Shown: positions 43,638 through 53,896, counted from the stretch's first letter. The stretch is 64,000 nt of DNA from Acinetobacter calcoaceticus ANC 3811 (GCF_000399665.1 NZ_KB976986.1:1926773-1990772); one strand, 5' to 3'. Notes: generated by a model not told the origin, from the sequence alone. Made by a program: numbers and translations.

Positions 43638-43666
43638 AAAAAAACCCGCTTACGCGGGTTTTTTCA
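43638..43666. terminator. Bidirectional terminator, DUF2239 gene / cysN
   Basis: AAAAAAACCCGC-TTAC-GCGGGTTTTTT. Confidence 0.93.
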
Positions 43667-43682
43667 AAATCAATTCAACCTA

Positions 43683-45296
43683 TTAAAGACGAACTAATTC
43701 CACAACTTTTTCAGCGGCCTCTTCAACGGTTTCAGCAGTAACTTCTGTATCTGTGCCATCCACAACCGTAGTGATAACCACAACACCTGTCTCACGCAAT
43801 AAAGTAATTTGCTCAGCAGTTAAGTTGGCTTTTGCAATCGCAACTACACCTTGGTGGATCAATAAGCTTTCTAAAACTTGAGCTTTCTCGATTAACTGTG
43901 CAGAAATCCCAATCACCGCAGGTTTTTGACCTAAACGTGCAGCACGATCTTCAGCAGTAACAGGATTGCTATGTGCAGTCCACTCTACCGCAGACTCAAC
44001 CATACCCGCACCAACCGTTACATTGCTTAAACGATCAATGAAAATAAATGAACCTGTGTATCGTGAATCTTGATATTGATCAAATACGACTGGTGCATCG
44101 AATTCAACAACAACATCTGCAATTGCATTTAACTCAAGCTCTTCTACCTGAGTATGCTCAAGCGTATTCACATTCACACGATAGTGAATGTTAGTCACTT
44201 TGGCAGGAACAGTCTGTGTACCAATCTTAACGTTGTACAACTTACCCTTCACTAGAGGATGTTCATTCATCCATACTACTGAAGCACGAACACTGCGTGA
44301 AATTAATGGCTGTTCACCTGCACGTACTAGAACGTTGCCACGGCTAATATCAATTTCATCATTCAACGTTAATGTAACTGCTTGACCCGCAACAGCCTGG
44401 TCTAGATTTCCATCGAATGTTACGATTTCTTTAACTGTTGAACGCTTACCTGATGGTAATGCAACAATTTCATCACCAACATTGATTTCACCTAAAGCAA
44501 CAGTACCAGCGAAACCACGGAAATCTAGATTTGGACGGTTTACATATTGAACAGGGAAACGGAATTCGTGTTTGTTTGATTCACGACTAATTTCAACTGA
44601 CTCAAGAATGTTCATCAAGGTTTGACCCTTGTACCAAGCTGTATGCTCAGAAACATTTACCACGTTATCGCCATTTAAAGCAGAAATCGGTACAAATTGA
44701 ATATTGGCTGGACGACGATCGCCCAATTGGCTTACAAAAGCATCATATTCAATCTGAATTTCAGTGAAGCGTTCAGGTGAATATTCAACCAAGTCCATTT
44801 TATTAATGGCAACAACAATATTCTTAATACCAAGCAAACTTGCAATAAAAGTATGACGACGTGTTTGTGTTTGCACACCATAACGTGCATCAATCAAGAT
44901 AATTGCAAGATCAGCTGTTGATGCACCTGTTGCCATGTTACGGGTATATTGTTCATGCCCAGGTGTATCAGCAATAATAAACTTACGCTTTTCCGTTGAG
45001 AAATAGCGGTAAGCCACATCAATGGTAATACCTTGCTCACGCTCAGCTTGTAAACCATCTACAAGTAATGCTAAGTCTGGTGCATCACCTGTGGTTCCTA
45101 CTTTTTTACTATCACGCGTTACAGCTTGCAATTGATCTTCGTAAATCAATTTTGAGTCGTAGAGTAAACGTCCAATTAAAGTACTTTTACCATCATCTAC
45201 GTTACCGCAAGTCAAAAAGCGCAGAAGGTCTTTTTGTTCATGTTGCTTCAAATAGGCCAAGATATCTTGACTGATTAATTCTGATTGATGAGACAT
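43683..45296 (-). CDS. cysN: Sulfate adenylyltransferase subunit 1 (GTPase) CysN
   Basis: CysN is the GTPase that drives CysD to make adenosine 5'-phosphosulfate from sulfate and ATP. The 537-residue product has the G motifs GNVDDGKST (about residue 31), DTPGHEQ (about 110) and NKMD (about 165), then beta-barrel domains. It is about 60 residues longer than E. coli CysN. The tail from residue 454 ([20 protein letters not shown]) aligns by eye with the start of the APS-kinase (CysC) domain of CysNC fusions but lacks the P-loop. It lies 30 bases after cysD in one operon. Confidence 0.95.
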   Translation of the reverse strand: MSHQSELISQDILAYLKQHEQKDLLRFLTCGNVDDGKSTLIGRLLYDSKLIYEDQLQAVTRDSKKVGTTGDAPDLALLVDGLQAEREQGITIDVAYRYFSTEKRKFIIADTPGHEQYTRNMATGASTADLAIILIDARYGVQTQTRRHTFIASLLGIKNIVVAINKMDLVEYSPERFTEIQIEYDAFVSQLGDRRPANIQFVPISALNGDNVVNVSEHTAWYKGQTLMNILESVEISRESNKHEFRFPVQYVNRPNLDFRGFAGTVALGEINVGDEIVALPSGKRSTVKEIVTFDGNLDQAVAGQAVTLTLNDEIDISRGNVLVRAGEQPLISRSVRASVVWMNEHPLVKGKLYNVKIGTQTVPAKVTNIHYRVNVNTLEHTQVEELELNAIADVVVEFDAPVVFDQYQDSRYTGSFIFIDRLSNVTVGAGMVESAVEWTAHSNPVTAEDRAARLGQKPAVIGISAQLIEKAQVLESLLIHQGVVAIAKANLTAEQITLLRETGVVVITTVVDGTDTEVTAETVEEAAEKVVELVRL

Positions 45297-45326
45297 TGCT
45301 CAAACTCCACAAATTTAGAAATTGTC

Positions 45327-46235
45327 TTAGAAATAGCCTTCTTGCTTTTTCTTTTCCATTGAGCCCGCTTCATCATGATCAATCATACGACCTTGACGCT
45401 CAGAACTCGTGGCTAAAAGCATCTCTTGGATAATTTCAGGTAACGTATCTGCTTCAGACTCAACTGCACCAGTTAATGGGTAACAGCCAAGCGTACGGAA
45501 ACGTACAGACTTCATCTGTGGAACTTCACCCTCTTTTAAACGCATACGTTCATCATCAACCATGATTAACGTACCGCTACGCTCTACGACTGGACGAACA
45601 GCAGAGAAATAAAGAGGAACGATTTGAATATTTTCTAAATAAATATATTGCCAGATATCCAACTCAGTCCAGTTAGATAAAGGGAATACACGAATACTTT
45701 CACCTTTGTTCACTTTACCATTGTAAAGATTCCAAAGTTCAGGACGCTGGTTTTTCGGATCCCAACGATGCTTACTATCACGGAATGAATAAACACGCTC
45801 TTTCGCACGTGATTTTTCTTCATCACGGCGTGCACCACCAAAAGCAGCATCAAATTGATATTTATCCAAAGCCTGTTTCAAAGCTTGGGTTTTCATAATA
45901 TCTGTATATTTTGAGCTACCATGATCGAATGGATTAATTCCAGCTTCGCGACCTTCTTTGTTCTGATGAACGATTAAATCGAAGCCATGCGTTTTTGCCA
46001 TGTTATCGCGAAATGAAATCATCTCTTTAAATTTCCACCCAGTATCTACATGTAATAACGGGAATGGAAGTTTAGCTGGATAAAATGCTTTTAACGCAAG
46101 ATGAAGCATTACCGCAGAGTCTTTACCAATTGAGTAAAGCATGACCGGATTTTCAAATTCAGCAGCAACTTCACGGATAATATGAATACTTTCAGCTTCA
46201 AGTTGCTTGAGATGTGTAAGTCTTGATTCAGTCAT
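45327..46235 (-). CDS. cysD: Sulfate adenylyltransferase subunit 2 CysD
   Basis: CysD carries the ATP-pyrophosphatase active site that adenylates sulfate. The 302-residue product equals E. coli CysD in length. It has the PP-loop [13 protein letters not shown] (about residues 36-48), [23 protein letters not shown] and the C-terminal [12 protein letters not shown] chose ATG at 46235 (AAGGA 7 bases upstream); GTG at 46241 is too close to that site. It overlaps the end of a 32-codon leader frame (46228-46326) by 8 bases, which suggests coupled translation. Confidence 0.96.
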   Translation of the reverse strand: MTESRLTHLKQLEAESIHIIREVAAEFENPVMLYSIGKDSAVMLHLALKAFYPAKLPFPLLHVDTGWKFKEMISFRDNMAKTHGFDLIVHQNKEGREAGINPFDHGSSKYTDIMKTQALKQALDKYQFDAAFGGARRDEEKSRAKERVYSFRDSKHRWDPKNQRPELWNLYNGKVNKGESIRVFPLSNWTELDIWQYIYLENIQIVPLYFSAVRPVVERSGTLIMVDDERMRLKEGEVPQMKSVRFRTLGCYPLTGAVESEADTLPEIIQEMLLATSSERQGRMIDHDEAGSMEKKKQEGYF

Positions 46236-46326
46236 GAACACGTCCTTCTCTATCCATTTTGCCCATAAAATCTAGAAGTGGTATTAAACCACCACGTAGA
46301 AGACCATGTGGAGGAACGAGTGCCAT
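46228..46326 (-). CDS. 32-codon leader ORF overlapping cysD
   Basis: ATG at 46326 follows GGAG by 5 bases and opens a 32-codon frame. Its TGA (46230-46228) lies inside the first codons of cysD, an 8-base overlap. The peptide starts [13 protein letters not shown] and ends REGRVHD. The PPHG start resembles the N-terminal PHGG motif of the unrelated single-chain ATP sulfurylase Sat, which may be chance. On the minus strand TATAAT (46402-46397) lies about 70 bases upstream, so the frame would be in the cysD mRNA. Either a coupling/attenuation leader peptide or a fortuitous frame. Confidence 0.5.
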   Translation of the reverse strand: MALVPPHGLLRGGLIPLLDFMGKMDREGRVHD

Positions 46327-46563
46327 AACAACTCCAATTTTTCGTGATAGATAATCCAACCACAAGCCTTTATATGGCTTATAGCATTAGTTATGCATTA
46401 TAGTGATTTAAAACCGATTCCTTTTGCTTGTTTTTTCATATTGATATTCGATTTCATCATATACATGTAATATGCTGTTCCACTTGCACAACTTGGCAAT
46501 CGTAGCTTGTGTAGCCAACTTAAGCAAATCATGTTCTAGTCTTTAGATTTCTCTAAAAACCAT

Positions 46564-46596
46564 AAAAAAGAGAAGCTTTGATAGCTTCTCTTTTCT
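46564..46596 (-). terminator. Terminator after wzi
   Basis: AAAAGAGAAGCT-TTGAT-AGCTTCTCTTTT, with T-runs on both strands. On the minus strand it ends wzi. Confidence 0.88.
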
Positions 46597-46612
46597 AAAA
46601 CAAGATCTATTC

Positions 46613-48058
46613 TTAGAAACCGAACATTTTACGTTCTAATGGAATTTCAATCCCAATAGATGCGCCTGCATCATTACCTTCTAGATCAGAATCACTTACC
46701 CAGCCATTAATTTTTAATGGAAGATCAGGTTTGATGTAATGCGTCCAAGTTAAATCAAGGGCTTTAATTTCATCATCTTTAGGGAATGCTTTATTGATTG
46801 CCAAGTTAGATTGGTTAACCTTAACCACCATTGCTCGACCACTTAAACGGTTCATGACATCAAAGCGGATATCCCCACCCACTGAATACATTTGCCCATC
46901 ACCACCCATCGCATGACCTAACGGGAAACCATGTTGGTAATAGCCATCTTTATAAGTTGAATGAGCATAAGAGATGCCTCTTACATCACCATTAGTACGT
47001 GTATCTGCCCATTCTGCATAAAGTTGATAAGGCAAGTTATTGTAGCTAGATGAATAGTCCACACCTGCTAAGTACATTTTCTTAGAAGGTAAACCGCCTG
47101 CCTCATCTTCACCTACATATTGTCCATAGATGCTAACTGGAACTTGGAATAGTGGTTGTAATAATAAGCGGCCATCAAAGCCAGCAATTTGGTTTGATGG
47201 ATCTGGTTCACCTGTTCCGCCATTATCTTTATTACCGACAAATGCATCCCATAAAGAACTAAAACTTTCAGGACGTCCATCACCACCCCATTGAATAGCA
47301 CGCGATGCACCCAACTCAATATATGGTAATGGTTGTGCAGTCACACGTAAGCCAATTAACTTAGCATCTGGGACTGATTTATAGTCATCTAACTGACCAG
47401 CAAAAGCTTGATATTGCCAAGGCCCAATCCAAGATAACCATTTTGTATCAAAAGCATTTTGTACAGCACGTTGTGCAGTTACACCATAAACCGGACGGCT
47501 AGCATCACCACGAATTAAGCTACCATCATGGCCAGGCCCCCACCATGTTGGAATTTGACCCGCAACGACCCACTGATTCCAAAGTTTACCAGCAACATAT
47601 GAACCTTCAACATTCACATCTTGACCATTATCAATTTGTGGGTCTTTTTCTGCATTTACTCGGATTTTTGCATCCCAGTTTTCGCCACCTGCATTAAACT
47701 CTAAAGAACCTTGATATTGAGCTTTTTGGTTATCACCAAATGCTTGGGGAATATTTTTGCTATCGGTTTCAGCAAAAGCACCCACTTTAACCGTATTATT
47801 ATCTGCTTTTAATGCATCAAGAACTGAATTAATAACTTTTTGTTGAGCTGGATGCGTCACTTGTGCTTGAGAGAGTGCTCTCTGGATTTCATCACCACTT
47901 AACGGCCAAGTTGAGGTGCTAATCTTGATAACACCTTGTTGATTCAACCAATTTAAGTCTGTACGTAAGTCCTCATTATTTAGCACTAAACCTTGTGCAA
48001 AAATAGCGGATGAAGCAGTTGCCAATATTGCAATCGAAAGTGTTTTTCTTAGAAACAT
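46613..48058 (-). CDS. Capsule assembly Wzi-family outer-membrane protein
   Basis: Wzi proteins are outer-membrane barrels that anchor capsular polysaccharide. The 481-residue product has a Sec signal (MFLRKTLSIAILATASSAIFA|Q) and a periplasmic N-terminal helical region (about residues 25-95, DLNWLNQQGVIKISTSTWPLSG). A long beta-strand region follows, with PTWWGPGHDGSLIRGD near residue 165, and it ends in the aromatic C-terminal strand ERKMFGF. The start is ATG at 48058; TTG at 48067 would add three residues. It lies outside any capsule locus, with its own terminator, as a single gene. Confidence 0.87.
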   Translation of the reverse strand: MFLRKTLSIAILATASSAIFAQGLVLNNEDLRTDLNWLNQQGVIKISTSTWPLSGDEIQRALSQAQVTHPAQQKVINSVLDALKADNNTVKVGAFAETDSKNIPQAFGDNQKAQYQGSLEFNAGGENWDAKIRVNAEKDPQIDNGQDVNVEGSYVAGKLWNQWVVAGQIPTWWGPGHDGSLIRGDASRPVYGVTAQRAVQNAFDTKWLSWIGPWQYQAFAGQLDDYKSVPDAKLIGLRVTAQPLPYIELGASRAIQWGGDGRPESFSSLWDAFVGNKDNGGTGEPDPSNQIAGFDGRLLLQPLFQVPVSIYGQYVGEDEAGGLPSKKMYLAGVDYSSSYNNLPYQLYAEWADTRTNGDVRGISYAHSTYKDGYYQHGFPLGHAMGGDGQMYSVGGDIRFDVMNRLSGRAMVVKVNQSNLAINKAFPKDDEIKALDLTWTHYIKPDLPLKINGWVSDSDLEGNDAGASIGIEIPLERKMFGF

Positions 48059-48199
48059 GCCAGCCAATTCTCAAAGTTATTTATGAGCAACACCTTAAAT
48101 TTTTTATCACAACTTTGCAATTGTTAAACTGTGCAATTACATTTTTTAACGCTATTTTAAGATTAGTGTAGATAGGTAAGTTTTTGAGATATAAAAGTA

Positions 48200-48234
48200 A
48201 TAAAAAAGGCAGTATAAATACTGCCTTTTTTTGT
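48200..48234. terminator. Terminator after lysS
   Basis: AAAAAAGGCAGTA-TAAA-TACTGCCTTTTTTT; serves lysS on the minus strand and is symmetrical in T-runs. Confidence 0.9.
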
Positions 48235-48244
48235 CTTTAGAAGA

Positions 48245-49774
48245 TTAACCTTCTTTACGACGCATGTGCGGGAATAAAATTACATCTCGAATACTTGGAG
48301 CATCGGCAAATAACATTACTAAACGGTCAATACCGATACCTTCACCAGCTGTAGGTGGTAAACCATACTCAAGCGCTTCAACGAACTCTGCATCGTAATG
48401 CATTGCTTCATCATCACCAGCATCTTTCTCTGCAACCTGAGCTTGGAAACGTTCAGCTTGATCAATTGGATCGTTTAACTCGCTGAAACCATTTGCTAAT
48501 TCACGACCACCAATGAAAAACTCAAAACGATCAGTAATATGTGGATTGTCATCATTACGACGAGCAAGCGGAGATGTTTCAGCTGGGTATTCAGTAATAA
48601 ATGTTGGCTGACGAAGTTTAGTTTCAACAGTTTCTTCAAATACAATCGTTTGAAGCTTACCTAAACCAAAACCAGGCTTAACTTGTTCTTTTAATTCTTC
48701 ACGAATAAATTGAGCAAGGAACTCACGGTCACCAACATTTTCAGGTGTAAATTGTGGGTTATTCTCTAAAATCGCATCAGACATAGAGATTTTCTTGAAT
48801 GGTCCTTTGAAGCTAAACACTTCACCTTGGTAAGGCACATCAGTTGTACCTAAAATATCCAAAGCCAGCTTTTCAAGCATGTTTTCAGTTAATTGCATCA
48901 AGTCTTTATAATCAGCGTAAGCTTGATAAAACTCGATCATTGTAAATTCAGGGTTGTGACGCGTTGAAACACCTTCATTACGGAAGTTACGGTTAATTTC
49001 AAACACACGTTCAAAACCACCAACAACCAAGCGTTTTAAATAAAGCTCAGGTGCGATACGCAAGAATAAAGGCATATCCAAAGCATTGTGATGTGTTTCA
49101 AACGGACGTGCAGATGCACCACCTGGAATCACGTGCATCATTGGCGTTTCAACTTCCATGAAACGTTCATTGTTTAAGAATGCTCGAATACCTGCAACAA
49201 CTTTGGCACGGATTTCAAAAGTTTTACGTGTTTCTTCATTCACAATTAAGTCAAGGTAACGTTTACGATACTTAACTTCTGTGTCATTTAAACCATGGAA
49301 TTTATCTGGTAACGGACGAAGAGATTTTGTAAGAAGTTCAAAACCTTCAAGGTGAACATATAAGTCACCTTTTCCTGAGCGTCCGATATAACCTTCGGCA
49401 GCAATAATGTCACCAAGGTCTAAACCTTTAATGGTCTCAAGAATATCTTTTGGTAAACCTTTACGGTCAACATATAACTGAATACGACCTGTCATATCTT
49501 GAATAACCATGAAAGAACCACGGTTTAACATGACACGACCAGCAATTTTCACATAGACATGCTCAGCGCTTTCAATTTGTTCTTTCGACTGATCTTTAAA
49601 TTGTTCTTGTAGATCAGCAGCGTAATGTTCACGCTTAAACGTATTCGGCCAAGGACTCTTTCCAGTTTCCTTCGCAACATCTTGGATTTGCTTTAATTTG
49701 GCATGACGCTGTGCAATTAAATCGTTTTCGGAAATAGTTGGTTCAGAAGTCGATTGAGCGTTTTGTTGCGTCAT
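48245..49774 (-). CDS. lysS: Lysyl-tRNA synthetase (class II)
   Basis: LysS charges tRNA-Lys in the cytoplasm. The 509-residue product has an N-terminal OB-fold anticodon domain (about residues 70-165) and the class II core. Motif 2 is [23 protein letters not shown], and motif 3 is the [11 protein letters not shown] stretch near the C-terminus. Length matches E. coli LysS (505). Single gene with its own terminator. Confidence 0.97.
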   Translation of the reverse strand: MTQQNAQSTSEPTISENDLIAQRHAKLKQIQDVAKETGKSPWPNTFKREHYAADLQEQFKDQSKEQIESAEHVYVKIAGRVMLNRGSFMVIQDMTGRIQLYVDRKGLPKDILETIKGLDLGDIIAAEGYIGRSGKGDLYVHLEGFELLTKSLRPLPDKFHGLNDTEVKYRKRYLDLIVNEETRKTFEIRAKVVAGIRAFLNNERFMEVETPMMHVIPGGASARPFETHHNALDMPLFLRIAPELYLKRLVVGGFERVFEINRNFRNEGVSTRHNPEFTMIEFYQAYADYKDLMQLTENMLEKLALDILGTTDVPYQGEVFSFKGPFKKISMSDAILENNPQFTPENVGDREFLAQFIREELKEQVKPGFGLGKLQTIVFEETVETKLRQPTFITEYPAETSPLARRNDDNPHITDRFEFFIGGRELANGFSELNDPIDQAERFQAQVAEKDAGDDEAMHYDAEFVEALEYGLPPTAGEGIGIDRLVMLFADAPSIRDVILFPHMRRKEG

Positions 49775-50032
49775 CTCTGCCTCGATTAAGTAAAAATTAA
49801 GTGCTATATCCTAACAGATTGCGGGAGTTTTTCGAATGATTTCAATCAAACAAAAATGAAAAAAGACAATTTTATAGAACAAAACACCACTTTTTAAAGG
49901 CAAAGTGACTTAGACCAATCGCTAAGATCATTTTTTAAAGCATTTAGTAAAATATAAAAAAATCCAAATAACCTCGATATTCAAAAGGCCGGATTTGCCT
50001 TTTATTTTATCAATGAGATTGTGTCGTAAATA

Positions 50033-50521
50033 ATGAAAATTCTATTTTTACATGGCTTGGATTCTTCGCGTGAGTCGACAAAGTTCCATGCCATTTTACA
50101 TCCTGAAAAATTTTGTATTGACGTCGATTATCGTAACTTAAGTTATGCATCTGTTGAGTACTTTTACCATCAGGCGATTCAGACGATCAAACCAGATTTA
50201 TTGGTGGGTCATAGCATTGGAGGCTATTGGGCGCTAAAAACTGCTGCTCAACATAAATTAGCTGTGATTGTGGCAAATCCAAGTCTTACACCTAATTTTC
50301 GGGAAGACTACCCTCAGCTTTCTGAAGAAGAACTCATACTCTCTAATCCTAAAATGGCCTATTTAGAATTAGGAGATGAGCAACTGGATATGTATCAGGT
50401 TCAAGAAAAACTTGCTCCTTATATGAATATTGAAACGTTTGAAGGTGGACATCATCGCTTAGCCTATCCTTCTCGAATTAATGATCTGATTATAAAAATT
50501 TATAAAAAATATTTGGCTTAG
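50033..50521 (+). CDS. YqiA/YcfP-type alpha/beta hydrolase
   Basis: The 162-residue cytoplasmic protein has the short YqiA fold: FLHGLDSS near residue 6, the nucleophile elbow GHSIGG near residue 59 (Ser) and the C-terminal GGHHRLAYP (His). E. coli YqiA is an esterase acting on short acyl esters; its natural substrate is unknown. A weak 7-bp hairpin (AAAAGGC/GCCTTTT, 49986-50006) lies about 30 bases before the start and could affect its expression. Confidence 0.85.
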   Translation: MKILFLHGLDSSRESTKFHAILHPEKFCIDVDYRNLSYASVEYFYHQAIQTIKPDLLVGHSIGGYWALKTAAQHKLAVIVANPSLTPNFREDYPQLSEEELILSNPKMAYLELGDEQLDMYQVQEKLAPYMNIETFEGGHHRLAYPSRINDLIIKIYKKYLA

Positions 50522-50574
50522 ACTTATATCGTTTGATTATAGAAAAACTGGTTTATAGGTGAATAAAAGAAGCT

Positions 50575-51015
50575 CTATTTTGCTTCTGCCATTTTTTTAA
50601 CCACATCAAAACCTTGAACAAAGCCACTTTTCAACATGCCCATATATTCGGGTAAAGTGGCCAATTCAACTTTTAAAGTGGTTATATTACCTTTTTGGTT
50701 TAGAAAATATTTTTCTTGAGAACCACTCCAACCTTTAACCTCTTCACTTTCTAAATCTTCTTTACCCTCCTTAATCATACCTAAATGTTTAAAAATCAAT
50801 ATTTCCGGTTTTTGCATTTGTTCAATTGTAGAAACCATCCCATTTCCTTCGCCATCAAGAAAATAAGTTTTCCCACCTACTTGCCAGTCAGTACGCATTG
50901 AGGAATCTGGTGCAAAAAATTTCGTCCAAGCGTTATATGTCTCGCTATTCCAAAGTATGTCCCACACTTTTTCTATAGGAGCATCAATTTCCACTTCATA
51001 TACTAAATTTTCCAT
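50575..51015 (-). CDS. SRPBCC (AHSA1-like) domain protein
   Basis: The 146-residue soluble protein has the START/Bet v1-like pattern of the AHSA1 group: YEVEIDAPIEKVWDILWNSETYNAWTKFFAPDS at the N-terminus, a strand-rich middle and a long C-terminal helix (MLKSGFVQGFDVVKKMAEA). Such folds bind a hydrophobic ligand in a deep cavity; the ligand here is unknown. It is convergent with the YqiA-like gene and stands alone. Confidence 0.85.
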   Translation of the reverse strand: MENLVYEVEIDAPIEKVWDILWNSETYNAWTKFFAPDSSMRTDWQVGGKTYFLDGEGNGMVSTIEQMQKPEILIFKHLGMIKEGKEDLESEEVKGWSGSQEKYFLNQKGNITTLKVELATLPEYMGMLKSGFVQGFDVVKKMAEAK

Positions 51016-51451
51016 ATTTCACTTCCCTGATTTATACCGTCTTAAATGACAGTAAATTTTAATTTTCGGTTTTAATAATGACATTCTGGAGCGTCGTAGT
51101 TTGTTGTTATTTAGCTTTCAAATGAGATGAATCTTTTAAATAATTAGACACTCTTTATTTCATAATATTTTCAAAAATAAAATTAATTATAAGAATGCAT
51201 TAGTTATTATTCGTTTATGGCGAAGTTTTGCCTAAATAACCAGTTATTTGTCCTAACCTGCCATTCATCTTTGCTTACGAATGATTAAACTCCGTTATTT
51301 ACTTTACTTTGAATGTAGAACTGCGTAAAAATTTGATATCCGATCAAAGGCACATTGGTTATTATTGACCGGATCGTAGTTACATTATTAATAGATGGAA
51401 TAGTTTTACTGAAAGGCAGCTTTGAGCAAACTTATCAGTGCGGAGAGTCTC
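51016..51451. other. Intergenic region and rubA promoter
   Basis: 436 bases, no gene seen. TTGACC (51365-51370) and TTAATA (51388-51393), spaced 17, are a likely promoter for the rubA cluster. CGGAG (51441-51445) is the rubA ribosome site. The left part (51016-51300) holds nothing I can name. Confidence 0.5.
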
Positions 51452-51616
51452 ATGAAAAAATATCAATGTATCGTTTGTGGATGGATTTATGACGAAGCGG
51501 AAGGTTGGCCACAAGACGGCATTGCAGCTGGAACAAAATGGGAAGATATTCCTGATGACTGGACTTGCCCTGATTGCGGCGTTTCAAAAGCTGACTTCGA
51601 AATGATCGAAATCTAA
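51452..51616 (+). CDS. rubA: Rubredoxin
   Basis: Rubredoxin passes single electrons from rubredoxin reductase to alkane hydroxylase (AlkM in Acinetobacter). The 54-residue product has the Fe(Cys)4 site Cys6-x2-Cys9 (CIVCGWIYD) and Cys39-x2-Cys42 (CPDCGVSK), with PDDWTCP before the second pair. ATG at 51452 has GGAG upstream; an upstream in-frame start at 51422 would add ten residues. It heads rubA-rubB-estB-oxyR, the order known in Acinetobacter baylyi. A hairpin terminator before rubB may make rubA transcripts more abundant. Confidence 0.97.
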   Translation: MKKYQCIVCGWIYDEAEGWPQDGIAAGTKWEDIPDDWTCPDCGVSKADFEMIEI

Positions 51617-51627
51617 GAACGTAAAGT

Positions 51628-51656
51628 AAAAGGCCATGATAGACATGGTCTTTTTT
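51628..51656 (+). terminator. Hairpin terminator between rubA and rubB
   Basis: AAAAGGCCATG-ATAGA-CATGGTCTTTT (one G-U) followed by TT. It lies inside an otherwise co-directional cluster, so it probably gives partial termination. Confidence 0.75.
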
Positions 51657-51710
51657 ACGAATATTACCAATCACCGTATTAAATAAATAATTCTAACTCT
51701 GGAGAAAAAA

Positions 51711-52892
51711 ATGCATCCTATCGTCATTATCGGATCAGGCATGGCGGGTTATACCTTAGCACGTGAGTTCCGTAAGCTTAGCCCAGAGCAAGAACTTGTG
51801 ATGATTTGTGCGGATGATGCAGTGAACTATGCAAAGCCAACATTATCAAATGCATTTGCAGGTAAAAAAGCACCAGAGCAGATTCCATTAGGTGATGCTG
51901 CTAAAATGGGTACTCAACTCAATATGCGTATTGAGCCTTTTACTTTTGTAAAAGAGATTTTAACTGAAGACCATGAGCTTGTTTTAGAAAAAGATGGTGT
52001 AACGTCGAAGCAACCCTACTCAAAACTGATTTTAGCTGTGGGTGCTAACCCAATTCGCCTTGCAATTGCAGGTGATGGTAGCGATGACATTCATGTCGTG
52101 AACTCATTGATTGACTACCGCGCTTTCCGTGAAAATCTAGCTCAGCGCAAAGACAAACGTGTTGTTATTTTGGGTGCAGGTTTAATTGGTTGTGAATTTG
52201 CCAATGACTTACTGCATAGTGAATATGACACCACTGTGATTGATTTGGCTCCGCAACCATTAGGTCGTTTACTTCCAGAACATATTGCTTCTGCTTTCCA
52301 GCAAAATCTTGAGGAAGCTGGAGTAAAATTTGCACTTGGAACCACGGTTGAAAAAGTAAGCAAAATTAATAATGGCGAAGACTATGCGATAACACTCGCA
52401 AATGGACAAACATTGGTTGCGGACCTTGTTCTTTCTGCAATTGGTTTACAGCCAAATATTTCACTTGCTAAAAGTGCGGATATTCAAACAAGCCGTGGAA
52501 TTATTACCAATGGTTTACTTGAAACCAACCAAGCAGACATTTATGCAATTGGGGATTGCGCAGAGGTAAACGGTACTTTACTTCCATATGTAATGCCGAT
52601 TATGCAACAGGCTCGCGCCCTCGCAAAAACACTTAGTGGACAACAAACTGCTGTGCACTACCCTGCTATGCCAGTTGCAGTAAAAACGCCAGCAGCTCCA
52701 CTCACAGTTTTGCCTGCTCCAGTTGATGTAGAAGTGAACTGGGAAACAGAAGAATTCGACGATGGGATGCTTGCCAAAGCAATTGACAATGAAGGAACAT
52801 TGCGTGGTTTTGTATTGTTAGGTGCAACCGCAGGTAAACAACGCTTAGCTTTAACAAAGCTTGTTCCAGATCTTATTCCAGCCCAAGCATAA
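51711..52892 (+). CDS. rubB: Rubredoxin-NAD(+) reductase
   Basis: RubB transfers electrons from NADH via FAD to rubredoxin for alkane hydroxylation. The 393-residue product has the N-terminal FAD motif IIGSGMAGYTLA, the NADH-binding VVILGAGLIGCEFAND near residue 149 and the second FAD motif ADIYAIGDCAEV near residue 275. Length fits the family (about 390). It is 94 bases downstream of rubA with GGAG before its ATG, and 45 bases before the esterase gene. Confidence 0.95.
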   Translation: MHPIVIIGSGMAGYTLAREFRKLSPEQELVMICADDAVNYAKPTLSNAFAGKKAPEQIPLGDAAKMGTQLNMRIEPFTFVKEILTEDHELVLEKDGVTSKQPYSKLILAVGANPIRLAIAGDGSDDIHVVNSLIDYRAFRENLAQRKDKRVVILGAGLIGCEFANDLLHSEYDTTVIDLAPQPLGRLLPEHIASAFQQNLEEAGVKFALGTTVEKVSKINNGEDYAITLANGQTLVADLVLSAIGLQPNISLAKSADIQTSRGIITNGLLETNQADIYAIGDCAEVNGTLLPYVMPIMQQARALAKTLSGQQTAVHYPAMPVAVKTPAAPLTVLPAPVDVEVNWETEEFDDGMLAKAIDNEGTLRGFVLLGATAGKQRLALTKLVPDLIPAQA

Positions 52893-52945
52893 GGTTTGTA
52901 TCAGGAATACTCAGTTAGAGAGTATTCCTTTAAGGAATGAATAAC

Positions 52946-53890
52946 ATGAATAGCGCCTTACAGTTTAACATTTCACCGTACACATCTTTCATGCAAGAAA
53001 CCAAAGTCAACTTAGGCAATGGAATTGAATTACATGTAGAAGTTGGTGGAAAACCAGAACATCCAACCATTTTGCTGATTATGGGTCTTGGTGCCCAAAT
53101 GCTTTTTTGGCCAGATTTCTTCTGTAAATCGCTGATTGATCAAGGATTTCGTGTTATTCGTTTTGATAACCGTGATATTGGCCTTTCTTCAAAAGTACGT
53201 CATGAAGGTAAACGCTTAAATACTGTCAAATTGATGAGCCGCTTTGCACTAGGGCTAACTAATCAGGGTGCACCTTATACTCTGCATGATATGGCAGACG
53301 ATGTGTCTATGCTTATTGATCGTTTAGGCGTAAGCAAAGCACATGTGATTGGTGCATCAATGGGTGGGATGATTGCTCAAATTCTTGCAGCAAAATATCC
53401 AGAAAAGGTTGAGAAGTTAGGGCTTATGTTTACAAGCAATAACCAGCCTTTTTTACCACCGCCTTTTCCGAAACAACTTTTGAGTTTAATTGGTAAACCC
53501 GAAACGCGTGACGAAGAAGGTATTGTTAACCACAGTTTAAAACTATTTCAATTGATTGGTTCACCTGGTTATATCAACCAGATTGAAGCAATACAAACTG
53601 CGCGTAAGCTTTATCAACGTAGCTACTATCCTGCTGGTGTACTTCAGCAGTTTTTAGCAATATTATGTACAGGCTCCTTACTTCAACTGGACCGTGAAAT
53701 TAAGCAACCCGCATTAGTCTTACATGGCTCTCGCGATCGCTTACTTCCACCTAGCCACGGTAAGGCTGTAGCAAAAGCAATTTCCGGTGCTAAGTTTGAA
53801 TTAATTGATGGAATGGGGCATGATATCCCTGCACATTTTATTCCACAGCTTAGCGGTTTATTTGCGCATCATTTTAAATCATCAGACTAG
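52946..53890 (+). CDS. estB: Alpha/beta hydrolase (EstB-like)
   Basis: The 314-residue cytoplasmic protein has the alpha/beta-hydrolase layout: LIMGLGAQMLFWPDFFC (oxyanion region), RFDNRDIGLS, the nucleophile motif GASMGG (Ser near residue 143), the acid in GSRDRLLPP and the catalytic His in GMGHDIP. The position between rubB and oxyR matches estB of A. baylyi, whose substrate is unclear. I chose ATG at 52946 (AAGGA 9 bases upstream); ATG at 52937 directly abuts that site. Confidence 0.88.
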   Translation: MNSALQFNISPYTSFMQETKVNLGNGIELHVEVGGKPEHPTILLIMGLGAQMLFWPDFFCKSLIDQGFRVIRFDNRDIGLSSKVRHEGKRLNTVKLMSRFALGLTNQGAPYTLHDMADDVSMLIDRLGVSKAHVIGASMGGMIAQILAAKYPEKVEKLGLMFTSNNQPFLPPPFPKQLLSLIGKPETRDEEGIVNHSLKLFQLIGSPGYINQIEAIQTARKLYQRSYYPAGVLQQFLAILCTGSLLQLDREIKQPALVLHGSRDRLLPPSHGKAVAKAISGAKFELIDGMGHDIPAHFIPQLSGLFAHHFKSSD

Positions 53891-53896
53891 GACACT

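Noticed and set aside
46441..46612. Possible riboswitch upstream of cysD
   Set aside because: No SAM- or other sulfur-related riboswitch core was recognisable; only short AT-rich stems.
49986..50006. AAAAGGC/GCCTTTT hairpin before the YqiA-like gene as a full terminator
   Set aside because: Seven-bp stem with a short broken T-run and no upstream plus-strand gene to end; too weak to call.
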